In this document: piece by piece, positions 24,737-36,874 of the stretch | Position numbering within the stretch: the stretch's first letter is position 1 | Layout of the letters: each line of letters opens with the position of its first letter | Assembly: GCF_963678635.1 (NCBI RefSeq) | Contig: NC_087065.1 | Coordinates: forward strand, 38,157,888 to 38,221,887 | Length of the DNA stretch: 64,000 bases | Reading direction: 5' to 3' | Origin: Symsagittifera roscoffensis | Taxonomy: Eukaryota; Xenacoelomorpha; Acoela; Convolutidae | Notes under the pieces: model-generated | Told to the model about the DNA's origin: nothing | Databases searched by the model: none | What the model saw: the letters and a program-made list of their open reading frames with translations, nothing else | Made by a program: the position numbers and the translations under genes

Positions 24737-24755
24737 ATGTTAAAATGTTATTAAA
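24732..24755 (+). terminator. Polyadenylation signals of the Kunitz-like gene
   Basis: AATAAA at 24732-24737 overlaps the TAA stop and ATTAAA lies at 24750-24755. The second is the more plausible signal. Confidence 0.45.
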
Positions 24756-25452
24756 GATATAACTTGCTATGAGATAAATTTATGAGTGCCATAAGCAGCT
24801 ATCATTTGAATATATCGAAAAAAAATTTTCATCGAAGAATTGAGAAAGTTGGTTAGTTTCATTCCACAGTAGGCTCCGAAGGAATCTGCTAGCAGCAGAA
24901 TTTAGCAGAACTTGCAGAATTCGGCTTATAGCAGAATTTCAATCATACAGCTCTATTTTTCACAAATAATGAATCTATCCACGACGCTTCTAATCTAATA
25001 TTTAGCTCCCTGCAAAAGCTGCTCAATTTTCACTTTGATTTTTTTCGAGAAGCAATGAAAAACGCAAATTTTTTATTGAACGCATTTCAAACGGGAATAT
25101 TCATCGAAAAAAGCAGAATTTTTTCGATGAAGCGGCAGAGCATTTGCTCTTTACAGCAGCAGAAATCTTTGGGGCCTGGTTCCACAGGTCGATCGTTACC
25201 ATTAAAATGTTTTTCGTAAGAGTCTTTTTCTAAGGAACTTGATACATTCCCAATGTAGTAGGTAGACAGCCACATATTCATAACCGCCAGTAAGTAGACA
25301 AACACTGTATTAACCAATCAGAATGGAGATGAGAAAGCAAACTTACGAAACAAATAAATGTTAAGTATTTATTTCGTATGTTTGCCTTCTCGTTTTGATT
25401 GTAGTTGGTTATTATAGTTTTTGTCTATTTACTGACGATCATGTCCCAAAAA

Positions 25453-25830
25453 CAGGGGCGGATTTAGGGGAGGTGGCGGGGGGCGAACGCCTTTCCCTCA
25501 GGGATTCGACCCCCTGTCGACCCAAAGTGTTCCCTTTGGTACTTTTTAAGAAATCTATTTTTGGCCGACTGACCCTAAAGTTTTTCTAAAGGCGCCTTTG
25601 GCGCCAATATATACTATTTTTTGAGGGGGAGCGCGTGCGGAAAAACGCGATTTTTGTTTGTCAAATTCTCCCAAAAATGCCCTTTTTGGCCTGTTTTTTC
25701 AAAATTTTGCTCGCGGCGCTGAAAATTTGACCGAAACAGGGTCTTTTTAATCCTTTGAGAGAGCTCAGAAAATAAATTTGGCCGACCTAAGAAAAAAGGT
25801 CGTCAAAATTTTCGATAATACAGCAGAAGT
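25453..25830 (+). mobile_element. hAT-type MITE, right end lost
   Basis: Starts with caggggcggatttagggg, the same terminus as the complete copy at 36435-36770, and shares the cctttccctcagggattcga and gagggggagcgcg blocks. Similarity fades after about 25830 with no right terminal repeat. Confidence 0.65.
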
Positions 25831-27133
25831 TGTCAATTTTTCTCGAAATTCTTTTTAAATTAAAAAAAATGAAAGCTGCATCTCTACTTCTCGGAAATAC
25901 CAAATATGCATCTATGTTATACCCGTCTAAACTTCAAACAAAACGGCTCTATTCCTCAGAAACACACAGAAAGAATCTATCAGCGACTCTACTAAGCTAC
26001 TATTTTGCTTTCAGAAAGCGGTCAACTCGTATTTCAAATTGATTTTTTTTTCGAAAAGCGATGAGAACAGTATTTTTTTGTGAAAACTGTAGGATTAATG
26101 AGAAATTATGAAAAAGCAGAATTGCTCTGTACATCAGCATAAATCTGTAATACCTGCTGCTGCTGACGAGATTGAATACGCGGTTGTATACTTCACGCTT
26201 TGTAACCATTCGCAATATATGTTTTCAAAATCATAAGTTAAAAGTAGCATAAGAAAACGAGATAGATTTTTATTGATATTACCTTTTTCAATGGGTATTA
26301 CTTTTGAACTATCGTTTTTTTCGTCTTGTTTGTTTCACCTGGCATATTTTTTCTTTAAGATTGCAGTGCATTGGCTTCTCTCTTAGTTCAGTTCTCTCAC
26401 AATCATTTGAAAAAAAACTGCCTATCAAGAAAAATGTCTACAATACAAATTCATATATGGAGTCTATGGAAAAAAGCTTGTACAATTTTTATAGAATTCT
26501 CAATCAAAATTAATTGGTGGCAGTTTTGGTTACAAGAGAGCAACTTTGGCATCGAAAAACTTTTGAAAAAAATGCTTATCATACAGTTTTATATCTGAAA
26601 ACGTATGATATTCATTTTTCCATTGAAAAAAAAACAAAATTTAGGCAATTCTTTTACTTTTTTTTTTCGGTTGCAAACTTGCTTTTGTGCTCCAATAAAC
26701 ACTTTATGATGAAAAAGTTACTTGCAAATTTTGGCTTTTTGTGTCTATAACGTAGTCCAGCTTGAGTTTTTTTCTGACAAAAAAATCCAAAACTCACAAA
26801 CAAGTGTTTTTTTCACAAACACATTTAACTTTTCGTGTTTTCATAAGCCGAGGTTAAACAAAATTTGTAAAAAACGGGCCTCTTATCTCAATCACTGAAT
26901 TTTCAAAATGTCATTTGTCTAGCCACATAAAAAAGTTATAATTTGGTAAATAATTCTTTCTATAGAATATATGATAGATAATTCTGACAATTTGGTCTAG
27001 CCACATAGTTTATCTGCGTGGTAACTGCCAGTAACATTCTGGGTTAATTTATAACAGAAAATCTTTGGTTAGTGTGTTTTGGATGAAAAACAAATTTTTA
27101 TAAAAAAATTTTTGTTCTTTAACTTAAGCGGAT

Positions 27134-27197
27134 CTAATTTCTCAATAAAATTAGATCCGAAATAAAGAATTTCAAGAAAACCCCTGCTTTTTTAAAA
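27134..27197 (+). repeat. Exact 64-bp direct repeat, copy 1
   Basis: Identical by eye to 27536-27599 (ctaatttctcaataaaatta at the start). See findings. Confidence 0.85.
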
Positions 27198-27535
27198 CTG
27201 CTTCCTTTAAAAATTCATCGCTTGGAAAAATTGTTTATCATGCTATTTTCATACTATTTTGTAGTCTATCCAAAAGTATGAAATAGAATGACAAGTAATT
27301 TTTCAAAAAATGAGATTGTATAATAGGCAATTTTTGTCAACCCGGGTAATCTTAGCAATACAATGCAACTTAACACTTTTTACGACATGTGTTACTTTGC
27401 ATTAAATTGCTACAACTCATACATGTTCTCAGATCACAACTGTTAACACAAACGTCTAGCTATCAGGAGATCGTGTTCGAGACCCACAAGGAGAGTTTTT
27501 CCAGCTACGATTAGACTAAAACTAGCTAATTTCTC

Positions 27536-27599
27536 AATAAAATTAGATCCGAAATAAAGAATTTCAAGAAAACCCCTGCTTTTTTAAAAACTTTTCACA
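27536..27599 (+). repeat. Exact 64-bp direct repeat, copy 2
   Basis: Identical to 27134-27197, 402 bp away. The segment between holds a B-box-like gtgttcgagacc near 27472. Confidence 0.85.
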
Positions 27600-28609
27600 A
27601 GTATTTAAGATCAGGTTTTTGGATTAGATGTCTTTAGAGGTATTTATCAGCAGAAGTAAGCAATTTATTTGGTAGGGGATATCACTTGGATCACTTCCAA
27701 AGAACGTTTTGCTTCTTGTTTTTGCTTGGAAAACAAAAAAAAGAACTAAAACACATTCCACGACAAAGTTTTCAATGGTCCAAACAATTAAAAAATCGAA
27801 TTTGATCTTGACAAAAAAACGCACCAAGAACCGATGTTCTGTTTTTTTTCGAAAGTCGAAGAAGAATTGTACACATGTCTTCCTCTCAGTGACCAATTTT
27901 GAAATTCTTCTGTCCTTTGTTTTCCTTTTGTTTTTTTGATTTACTCCCATAACTCGAATTTGTGTCCACAATTTTATACCATCTGAGAATTCTTGTTGAT
28001 CTGAGATCAATTTTAAAACTCACCCATCTTGATTGTTGCGAGTTAGTGCAAAAAAAAGTTTTTCATTGAAACCAGTTAGGGATAGTCACAAATGCAAAAC
28101 TTCCATTATTTTTATCCTGTTTGGCCCCGTAAGTGAAGCGGTTAAACGAATCATCGCAAAACTAATTGAAATAAATTGGGACAAACTGATTCATTCTCAA
28201 AATAGAAAACTCCAAATTGCTTTTTTTTGTACTTGACATCTTGTGTCTGTGCATGCGCGTGTGAAGATTTCAAAAACGTTGCAGGTTAACGTTGGTCGAC
28301 AGAAAATTGAGCCGAATATTTTCAAATTTGAAGAAAATTTTTTTGGATCAAGATTTTGAAAATAATTAGCATTTACCAAAAAGTCTTGCTTTCATTTCGC
28401 TCAGTTTACTCGTTTCTAATTAGCTGAAACATCTAACTATTACCGATTGAATTTTGTCTTCCTAAACCTGATTTGAAGCAGATTATTCACTTGATTCACA
28501 AAATTTATACAATGCAGGTAATTTTGAATGATAAAGCCGTCGCTCTGATAACAGCAATCTTGTTCCAAATTTCAAAGAAAACGGGATTTTTATGATTTGC
28601 TTGGTTTTT

Positions 28610-29038
28610 TTCTGTCAGTTCTCGGCGATCGAAATCAGAAACCCTAGCAAAAATATTTTATGCCCCATTGAAGACATCGACTTCCTGAAATCAAATTTAA
28701 AAAGATATTTTTTTTTACCTCCAATCGATTTTTGCCAAGTTCTAGGTTTTTAAAAATTGCCAATTTGGCCATGCTCCGGATTTGTTTATCCGCGCTTTGA
28801 AGATTTCATTCTTAAAGTTGAAAGCGTAATTGCGAATTATCCCGCGCAAAAAAATTGTTCCAAATTGAATTGAGGCAAGCTAATCGGTCGTATTAATTTT
28901 GTGCGATCAAATTTTCACACTTGATTTTTGATATTGTACAAAAATTGTAATTTTTCAATTTTCTCCCAAAAAACTTCGATATGGGTTAAGGGGCAGTCGG
29001 AACATTCAGGGCTTTGCCCTGATATACAAGCAGTCTTG
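28610..29038 (+). mobile_element. HINE-like element, diverged subfamily
   Basis: The 3' end is well kept (cagtcggaacattcagggct, hairpin, agcagtcttg). The 5' half is diverged but shares gccccattgaagac with the copy at 30534-30719. Confidence 0.55.
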
Positions 29039-29851
29039 TTTTTTATGTTACTGCATAATTCCTTCAAAAAGCGAATCATGAAAATAGGCATTGACTACAT
29101 TGTTAATTAGAAAATTTTTAATCCGAAAACTTTGTCCTATCCACTTAGTTATAGGCAACCATTCTAATCACCTATTGCGATCAATTAGGCGATCAATGTT
29201 TCATCGTTATGAGGTTTCATATTCTGACCAATAGCGTGCCGATGGGGGGGGGGGCGACCACTTCTCTCCTCGATTCTTGCGCATATTTTTTTAAACCAAA
29301 GTGTCCCCTGCAGACAAAATTGATCTTTTGCTGTTCAAAAGTGGAAACCAAATAAAGTTTCCGGTTTAGTATTTAGAAAATTACCGGAACTAAAAATGTC
29401 ATCCAAGATGCGCACATGGTTACTTGAGAAATTGTAGAAAAATCGCACTCTAAAGTGATGAATCGGACAACAAGGTAATGCGCCTCTTTGGTCTCTTGAC
29501 CTGATAGCCACTACTCCAGAATAGGAAACTCAACCAGTTAAATATAATCCATTTCAGCAAAAACACATCTGAGGTGAAATATTAACTGGATACCAAACTT
29601 TGGTAATTACACCTGAAACCAAAGTTCCTCCAGTCTATCTGCCAATTTCTTAGTTATGTCTCGCAAAAATTGATATGATATTTGATGATATATCGGAAAA
29701 CTGAGAGTAAGCAGAGCGCAATAATTTGCTTCAAAACTTTCCGAAGTCCACAAAACTGCGGTTATTTAAAAATCTTTTTAGTGCTGCGCAGAAATTTTAT
29801 TTTATCTAAACAGGCTTTTGCTAATCTGCATATCAAAATTTTGCTAATTGT

Positions 29852-30235
29852 GTTCGATTTTCTTAACGAAAAGAACGGAATATTTTTCCTCGGGTGGATT
29901 TTTTCTTCAGACAAATTTTGAATTTTTATCTTGCCATTTTTGACGGGATTTTTTAATATCATTCAAAAGACATTGTTGTCCTAAGCTTAAATTTGAAAAG
30001 ATATTTCACTTGCGATCAATTTTGTAAAGTTATGGGGGTTTAAAAGTTGAAATTTTGGTCAATTTGGGACAATAAACGCGCGATATATTTCGCGCTATTA
30101 ACGCATTAGCGGAGATGTAATCCGTCTTAGAAATCGTTCCAAATTGGTCAAAATAGCTTATTTCCCATACGAAAGAAGCTTACTTGATTTGTTATTATGG
30201 AAGAAATTGATCACTTTGTACTTTTTATAGAGTGT
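29852..30235 (+). mobile_element. HINE-like element, 3' truncated
   Basis: Shares the cttcagacaaattttg, gtaaagttatgggggttt and gcgcgatatatttcgcgc blocks with the family. The terminal hairpin is missing. Confidence 0.6.
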
Positions 30236-30454
30236 GCTGAAAAATTGAACTCCACTTTCAAAGCTATAGACGGAATCTGGCGAATCGCAGATATTGCAAA
30301 ATTTTGAAAACGACTTACTTGAGGTGAGATTCATTGACATTTTTCGGTTGCACCCCCACTTTTGATTGTTTCGCCAGGAAAGGATCTTGAACTTTTCCGG
30401 AGGGGAACGGATTGAAAATAATCTGAACGTTTTGTTCAGAACATTTTTGCAAAA

Positions 30455-30784
30455 ATCAGGGGGATGATTTTCACAAAAACCTCAAAATTTATAAAAAAAA
30501 GTTTTCATTTTTTTCATTACATTTAGTTTTTGTTCCGACTTTTAAAGAAAACTGAATATTTATGCCCGGCTTAGTTTTTTTATTCAGTCAGTTTTCACCG
30601 ATCGGAATAATAATTTTCAACAAAAATTTTTTATTCCCCATTGAAGATATATCGAATTCTTGAGTTCAAATCTAAAAAGATATTTCACCAGTCTTTACGA
30701 GCAGTCTTGTTTTATGCTATTACTGCTCCATAGACCTCAAAAGGCTCCAACCTTTAGGGCTTCAACCTGATACGAGCAGTCTTG
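30455..30784 (+). mobile_element. Head-to-tail HINE-like fragments
   Basis: A 3' piece (30455-30530) abuts a new 5' start (gttccgactttt at 30534). That copy ends in cgagcagtcttg near 30708 and is followed by another 3' piece ending in cgagcagtcttg at 30784, immediately before the complete copy. Confidence 0.6.
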
Positions 30785-31313
30785 TTGTTCCGACTTTCGA
30801 TACGAAAGTAGCGGAGTATTTCTGCTCGGGGTGGGTTTTTTTTTCTTCAGACAAATTTCGACTTTTTAACTAGCCATTTTTGACAAAATTTTTTAATATC
30901 ATTCAAAAAGTATCGTTGTCCTGAGCTTAAATTTGAAAAAATATTTCACCTGTGGTCATTTTTTATAAAGTTATGGCGGTTTAAAGATTGGACTTTTGGC
31001 CAATTTGGGGCAATTAACGCTTGATATGTTTCGCGCTTTTAACGCGTAAGCGGAGAATTAACGCGTCTTAGAAATCGTTCCAAATTGTTTGAAGGAAGCT
31101 TATTTGCCATAATTGATTCGTTACTAGAAGCTATATTTATCACTTTGTACTTTGTATGGTGTGTGGGGGGATGATTTTCCCAAAAAATCTCAAATTTTTT
31201 TTGCAATTTTTTTTTCATTTTTTTACATTTAATTTTTTCATGTTATTACAGCTTCATATACCTCAAAGGGCAGTCTGAACATTCAGGGCTTCGCCCTGAT
31301 ACGAGCAGTCTTG
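30785..31313 (+). mobile_element. HINE-like non-autonomous element, reference copy (529 bp)
   Basis: The 5' end is ttgttccgactttcgatacg, whose actttcg-ata-cgaaagt is a perfect short hairpin. Near the 3' end agtctgaaca (agtcggaaca in other copies) is the inverted repeat of the 5' tgttccgact. It is followed by the tcagggc-ttc-gccctga hairpin and a tail, tacgagcagtcttg. Asymmetric inverted repeats with a 3' terminal palindrome and no obvious target duplication are hallmarks of Helitron2/Helentron-derived HINEs. No ORF, so it needs a helper in trans. About ten copies lie in the window. Confidence 0.7.
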
Positions 31314-32595
31314 TTCTATCTTTAAAACGACAAGAAATGTTTTGAATCCTCTACTCACTCGAAAACTATACCCCAGCACTTTATGCATTGTGAGCTGTGT
31401 CAAAATGAACTTTCGTTCTGAACAATCACCATCATTAGACCTGCGATTCGCAGGCGTTATCAAATCGTAACACAGAATCACGGAATCATGCTTTTTCAAC
31501 AGAACCACGGAATCATTTCAACTTAAAGTCAAAACGGCCATATTTTGAGCTTGTTTGCAAATTTTGCTACCTTTATAAAAATAGATTTTGTTAGTGTCGG
31601 TTATAAATTTACCAAATACGATTTGATATAGTTTCAGTTTCCTATTTTCTATCTTTTTTGCTTCATTCGGTCTAAAAAGGATTTGGCTGATGTCATAACG
31701 GTTTAGATGCTTTATATTACATCGTACGATGAGTGAAAATGGTTGTCTGTTCAATTATTGTTTATTTTGTAACTTCTTCGTAAGTTTTGGTCCAATGCTA
31801 ATATAACACATTCGACTTATATGGCACAATTTTGTCAAAATTAACTTTATGCAAAATTAATTGTCACAAACCTATGATCATTTTAGTAGATCCATTTTTT
31901 TACTCTTTCAGACTTTTTTTCGACCTTGAGGCTTTCGTCTCATTTTTTGTCGGCAAGTGTGCTCTATCTGAGTTGTTTTGCTTTGCTTGTGTTGTGAACT
32001 GAATCTTCAGTGGAACAATCATCAACTAAATCCAATTTACCATCTATTATATTCAGATATTTAGCCATCATACAAATGCTAAAAATGAGCACGTGGACAG
32101 TTTTGAGGGAAGTGTTTTTAAACCAATTCTTTTGTTTAAGTTTTGTTTCAATTATACGAAGATGACTTCAATTTGGCAGAAACCACATTTTTCAATTACT
32201 TGCATTGTTGCGTGAAATAAAAATTTCGCACTCAATTAATTTTCAAAAAGTTTTCTTTTCTGAAATTTTGACTGACGTTTATTTTGAAACAAAAAATTTC
32301 TAGAGAAAACCAAGCAGCAAAATTGTTTAATCTGTTGCAAAAAACTATCCGGTTTTCATTTATTTTCTCAATGATAGAATATCAGGTAAAGAACTCTTCT
32401 AAGCTTTTAAGTTTTTCCACAAATGTCAGGGGACTATTCGGGGTTACCCTTTTCTCCGACCTCGCCACCCAAAAACTCCTTCCTTAATTGTGTTTTACGC
32501 AATCCAAATTCGGCCGATCAACAATTGTTTTACCAGAGGCGCTTTTGAGGCCAAATATATTCAGCTTTTAAGGGTGCGCGTTTGAGGGGACGCGT

Positions 32596-32658
32596 GTCGA
32601 CTTTTTGCAACTGTCACAAAACAAAGTCTTTGTTTTGTGAGAGCTGCAAAAAGTCGAC
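32596..32658. repeat. Long near-perfect hairpin with 31-nt arms
   Basis: gtcgactttttgca and tcacaaaacaaag on one side pair with ctttgttttgtga and tgcaaaaagtcgac on the other, with almost no loop and a small mismatch near the middle of the arms. It adjoins a diverged hAT-MITE-like stretch (32430-32595). Confidence 0.85.
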
Positions 32659-32936
32659 ATCATATCTTTAAAAAAGTTCAATGATACTTTCAGCCCCAAC
32701 CACTGAAAAATACATAATTTGTAGAAATTGGAGCATTGACTGATGAATAAGTCTCACCAGTTTAAAACTAGTTTTTATATCCAATTATATTATTGATGAA
32801 ACTATCTCTACAAAATATTTTTAACTCAACAATCATAGTCCATAACTAACACTTACTTTAAATTGTATAGCTGAAACCATTCATAGTTTCAGCAACAGAA
32901 CAGAATAAATATAATTTAGCAAACTGTCGTTCTCCT

Positions 32937-33120
32937 TCAGAACAGTTCCTGATATCTTATCTCGCAAATACCAGTATACACTAGATCTATTGAGACTTGG
33001 AGATATAAGAGTAAGATTAAGATCGGTATTAGAATAAGAAGTTGCACGAATCTATCCGGCCGAAAATAGGATAACGTGACAAACAGACGGTGTACCTTAT
33101 CTGAAATTACTCTATGGGTA
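32937..33120 (-). repeat. Dispersed repeat shared with 49.13-49.32 kb
   Basis: On the minus strand it matches 49130-49320 over about 130 bp with few changes (shared attttcggccggatagattc and gtgcaacttctta), then again at tcaatagatcta. Both copies read the same open frame, but no domain was recognised. Confidence 0.7.
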
Positions 33121-33929
33121 AGCCAACCTGGACATAAACTCACTTGGAACCCTGTGATTTTCAGAAAGTGAACTAAATACGAACAATCGAACAGCATCCC
33201 AAATGAGCATTAAAATAGAAGTTTTTTCGGTTTCATGATAAATGCTCAGCTTCACACTGCATCAAAAAAAATCCTAAAAACATCCGATACTAAAAACCAT
33301 CCGCAAAGCAGCCAAAAATTTAGCTACCTTGCATCTCTTGCATTGCAATTTAGAAAATCCCAAGAAACCGGCATTTTTCGTTCATTCATTCATTCAAAAA
33401 GTGTACAAGTTTTTAGGATTTTATCATTTTTTTCGTTGAAGCTTCTCCCCCTCACGCATTGCCAAACTCAAATTGTTATAATTTTCATGTGTTAACTAGT
33501 TATTTGAAATAATTTTGTAGCTTCTACAAATTATGAATGACTTTCCGCACATATGATAACTAGTGCCCATTAGAAATTATTCGATATTGTTCAAAGTTCT
33601 CAAAAACCTCATAACTTTATAAAAAAATTTACGCAGGTAAAAAACTTTCAATTTTGAGTTGAAAGCACTAATATTTTCAGATATTTAATTTAAAATGTTT
33701 AATTCAAAAACTGACTTACGGTCTGATTGAAAAAAAATAAATGCAAACGCAAATTTTCCTTCCCCCGCATTCTACAAAATGAAAAGAAATCAGTTATAAT
33801 GGGTTCAAAAATTTGCAACAATTTCTGCAATTATCAAATTAATGTGGCAGAAAATTTGCACAGCGAGTGTATGGCCTGATCGATTTCTAAACCTAAATTT
33901 CTCAAACTGCAAAACGATTCCATCATCCT

Positions 33930-34355
33930 CTCCCCCCCCCCCCCTAACGTTTGCCCTTCCTTTTGCCCTTTACAACCCACACCCCAACGTTTGTCCCCCC
34001 CCCCTCACCTGAACTACCCCCCTGACCTGAACCACACCCCCACAGCTGAACCAACCCCCCTTCCCCCACTTCAACACCACCTGGACCCCCCCACCTTAAC
34101 CACCCCCACCCAACTTGAACCAACCGCCACCCCCACCCGACCTGACTCGAGCATCACCACCCGAACCACACCCCCCCTTCCCCCTCAAACCACTCGCCCT
34201 CTGACCTGAACTACACCCTCCCCACTTGAACCAACTCTCTTCCCACTCCACTCGGCCCTACGCCACCCTAACATACCTGAACCAACACCCCTCATCCAAC
34301 CGGGTTTGTTCTGGCGGCGTGGGGGGGGGGAGGGGGTTGTATGAAGAGGTGAGTG
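33930..34355 (+). repeat. C-rich minisatellite
   Basis: Irregular units of about 15-30 nt built on acctgaaccacaccccc, bounded by poly-C (33931-33943) and poly-G (34320-34337). Very strong C over G strand bias. Open frames through it (P/T/L-rich) are artefacts of composition. Confidence 0.85.
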
Positions 34356-35159
34356 GTGATTAAATTCAAGCAACAGTAACAAAAACAGTAATAGTAACAA
34401 AAAACTAACAGAAAAAAGTTGAAAATGATCAACAAATAACCAACTTTATTTTAAGTTGTAGAAAACAAACTTGTGGGTTGAAATTTGCTTCTGATTGAGT
34501 AAAAAAATTTGATTATAATGAAGTTGCAATGACTTTATCTATAAAAATTAAGAAAAAAAAAAACAATTTTTATTGATTTGCAACGGAATTTAATGCTTTA
34601 TTAATTAATATAAACATAATCCATTTTTAATTGATTATATTCGATTATAATTCAATTTTTTAGACACTGACAATAAGAATTAAATTCAGTTAGTTTTTAT
34701 CCATGGAACTCAAGTGAGGGCATTTTTTGCTAAGGTTGGATGCATGATACTAAATGTAATTTCAGTTTATCAAACTTTGAAAGACTAAATTTCTACAAAG
34801 TTACTTAAGCCGCCCGTTTTGGATTACCAGACCAAACTGTGTATTTTGTGAATTCTTAGAGGATTGCGCAACAAGGACGCTCCTTTTGTTCTTCTTTCGT
34901 CCTCTCATTTTTTTCTTGTTCCGAAAAAATCTTATTATATTTAAAGATTTTTCTCTGGATTCCAGAGAAATACAAACGCCAAATTGTGCGTCTATCAGAA
35001 GCAGTTTTGCCTCGTAACATGGTTTAAATAGATTATTTATAATTTTGGTTTTAGTTTTCGAAGAAAATGATAGAACTGTTATGCTAGGCGTAAAAGCACA
35101 ATTGCTAGCCATATTTCGAAATCGATCGATGTTTTACCTTAGAGTCTTTCTATCTTTTT

Positions 35160-35510
35160 GAATCATATCTTGAGCTCAAAAATAAAAACAACCAACTGTG
35201 ATAATTTTTTATACAGTTTTAGGGGTTTAAAAGTTGCTAACTTGGCCATATTGGAATGACTAGCGCGAATGACTATGTATTATTATGATTACAAAGTTTC
35301 GGCTAAAAAAATTAGTTCAAGCATTGCGGCTAAATAAAACAGCCCCATGTGCAAAATAAAAGGAAGACGATTTCGAAAAATATTTAATTATTTCTTTTTT
35401 ATTTTTTAAATAATTATTGATTGATTTTCGGAAGCATTTTTTCGAGTTCATAGGGCTGTAGGAACTTTCAGAGGTTTGCCGTGATATACTGATGAACTGT
35501 TTTCTTTCAA
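35160..35510 (+). mobile_element. Highly degenerate HINE-like element
   Basis: Weak but ordered matches: tataca.ttttaggggtttaaa, then gctgtaggaactttcagagg where other copies have cagtcggaacattcagggct. Confidence 0.4.
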
Positions 35511-36434
35511 TCGAATTATTAGCGCTCAAAATTTCTGCTTTGATTTATATAAATAATTAATAGTCATAAATATTCAATTATATAAATATTAAATTTCTTT
35601 GTTTTCGTTTAGATCCTCTTACCACAGCACTAGCACAAACGACGCAATTTTTGTTTTAAAAAAAGTCACTTTGTTTGTAGTTGGAATTTTCGGTGCTACT
35701 TGCACATCAACGGTCCGTCCTTGTTTGAAATGTGAGTACCTCAAAAACCTTAAAATAATTCTGGAAAAGTTGTTTCGTTGTCGAGAAAGTTTGAAATTTT
35801 TGAAAACCATTCAGGGACATTTAGAGCCATTTTTTCTCAACGATGAGATGATTTTTTCCTTGCGAGTTGTTTCTTCGCAGCTAGACTGAAATACATTTTA
35901 AAAGGCTTTGATATGACATACCTTAAGCGGTAAAATTTGATCTGAAAATTGGAAAGCTCATTTGCTAGGTTTTTTAAAAATCGTTTTCGTCTTTTAGATG
36001 TCACAATTTGTAGTTTTGTATCAATTTAATGTGTCAGTTGTGGCTCGTCTGCTGAGTCGAACTCACTTTTTGCCGTCTGCATAATTGTGTAAGTTTTACA
36101 CGATGTTTGTTGTTTCGTCCCAATCGCCAATGTTTCAATATCGTCCTTTTAACTCGTCCTGTTTCAATTTTTTTGAAGCTCTTATTTATCCTTTCTATTT
36201 ATTTATTAGCTTATGGTCTTGCCCTTGCTTGGTTCTGGTTAATTCTTCTTTTTCTTAGGAGACTTCTATGCTCATAGTGCTGCAATGTCCCTGAAATCGT
36301 CCTCTCTTCCTGTATCGAATGAATAGTTTGTAATCTCAACTAACTCGAGTTAATGGAAATTGTTTTAAATTAAATCTTCCAAAACATTTGTACCTGTTTA
36401 CTCCAAAGGCTTGGTTCATATCTTTGATTTTGGG

Positions 36435-36770
36435 CAGTAGCGGATTCAGGGGGGGGGGGCGGACGCCTTTCTCTCAGGGATTCGACCCCTGCAGACCCAA
36501 AGGGCCCCCCTTTGTACTATTTTGAGATATCTATTTTACTAATTTTAAATACTAATTTTTGAAGGGGGAGCGCACGCCGAAAAAACACAATTTTTTGGTT
36601 AAAATTTTCCAAAAAGTGCCTAGAAATCCCTTTTTTTTCAAACTTTTTCCTGTGGCGCAGAAAATTTGACCAAAACAGGATCTTTTTAATGCATTGGGAG
36701 AGCAATTTCGAGTTTTTTTTTTGAAAATCCACCACCCCCCCCCCTCGAGAAAATCCTAGATCCGCCCCTG
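36435..36770 (+). mobile_element. Complete hAT-type MITE with 8-bp target duplication
   Basis: The element begins cagtagcggattcagggg and ends agatccgcccctg, inverted terminal repeats of the cagggGCGGATc type common to hAT elements. It is flanked on both sides by attttggg (36427-36434 and 36771-36778). 336 bp with no coding capacity. Confidence 0.88.
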
Positions 36771-36874
36771 ATTTTGGGTGTTATAACTTTTCATACTGAA
36801 TTGTCTGAGTGGTGAATCTAGTTTCTTTGACCTGCACTACGATTGTAGTTTTTTGCTTGATTTTTTACACATTG

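Noticed and set aside
27624-28010. 128-codon minus-strand frame rich in K, R, F
   Set aside because: Typical random AT-rich frame, with no domain or splice context.
33991-34400. P/T-rich and L-rich open frames on both strands
   Set aside because: Artefacts of the C-rich minisatellite.
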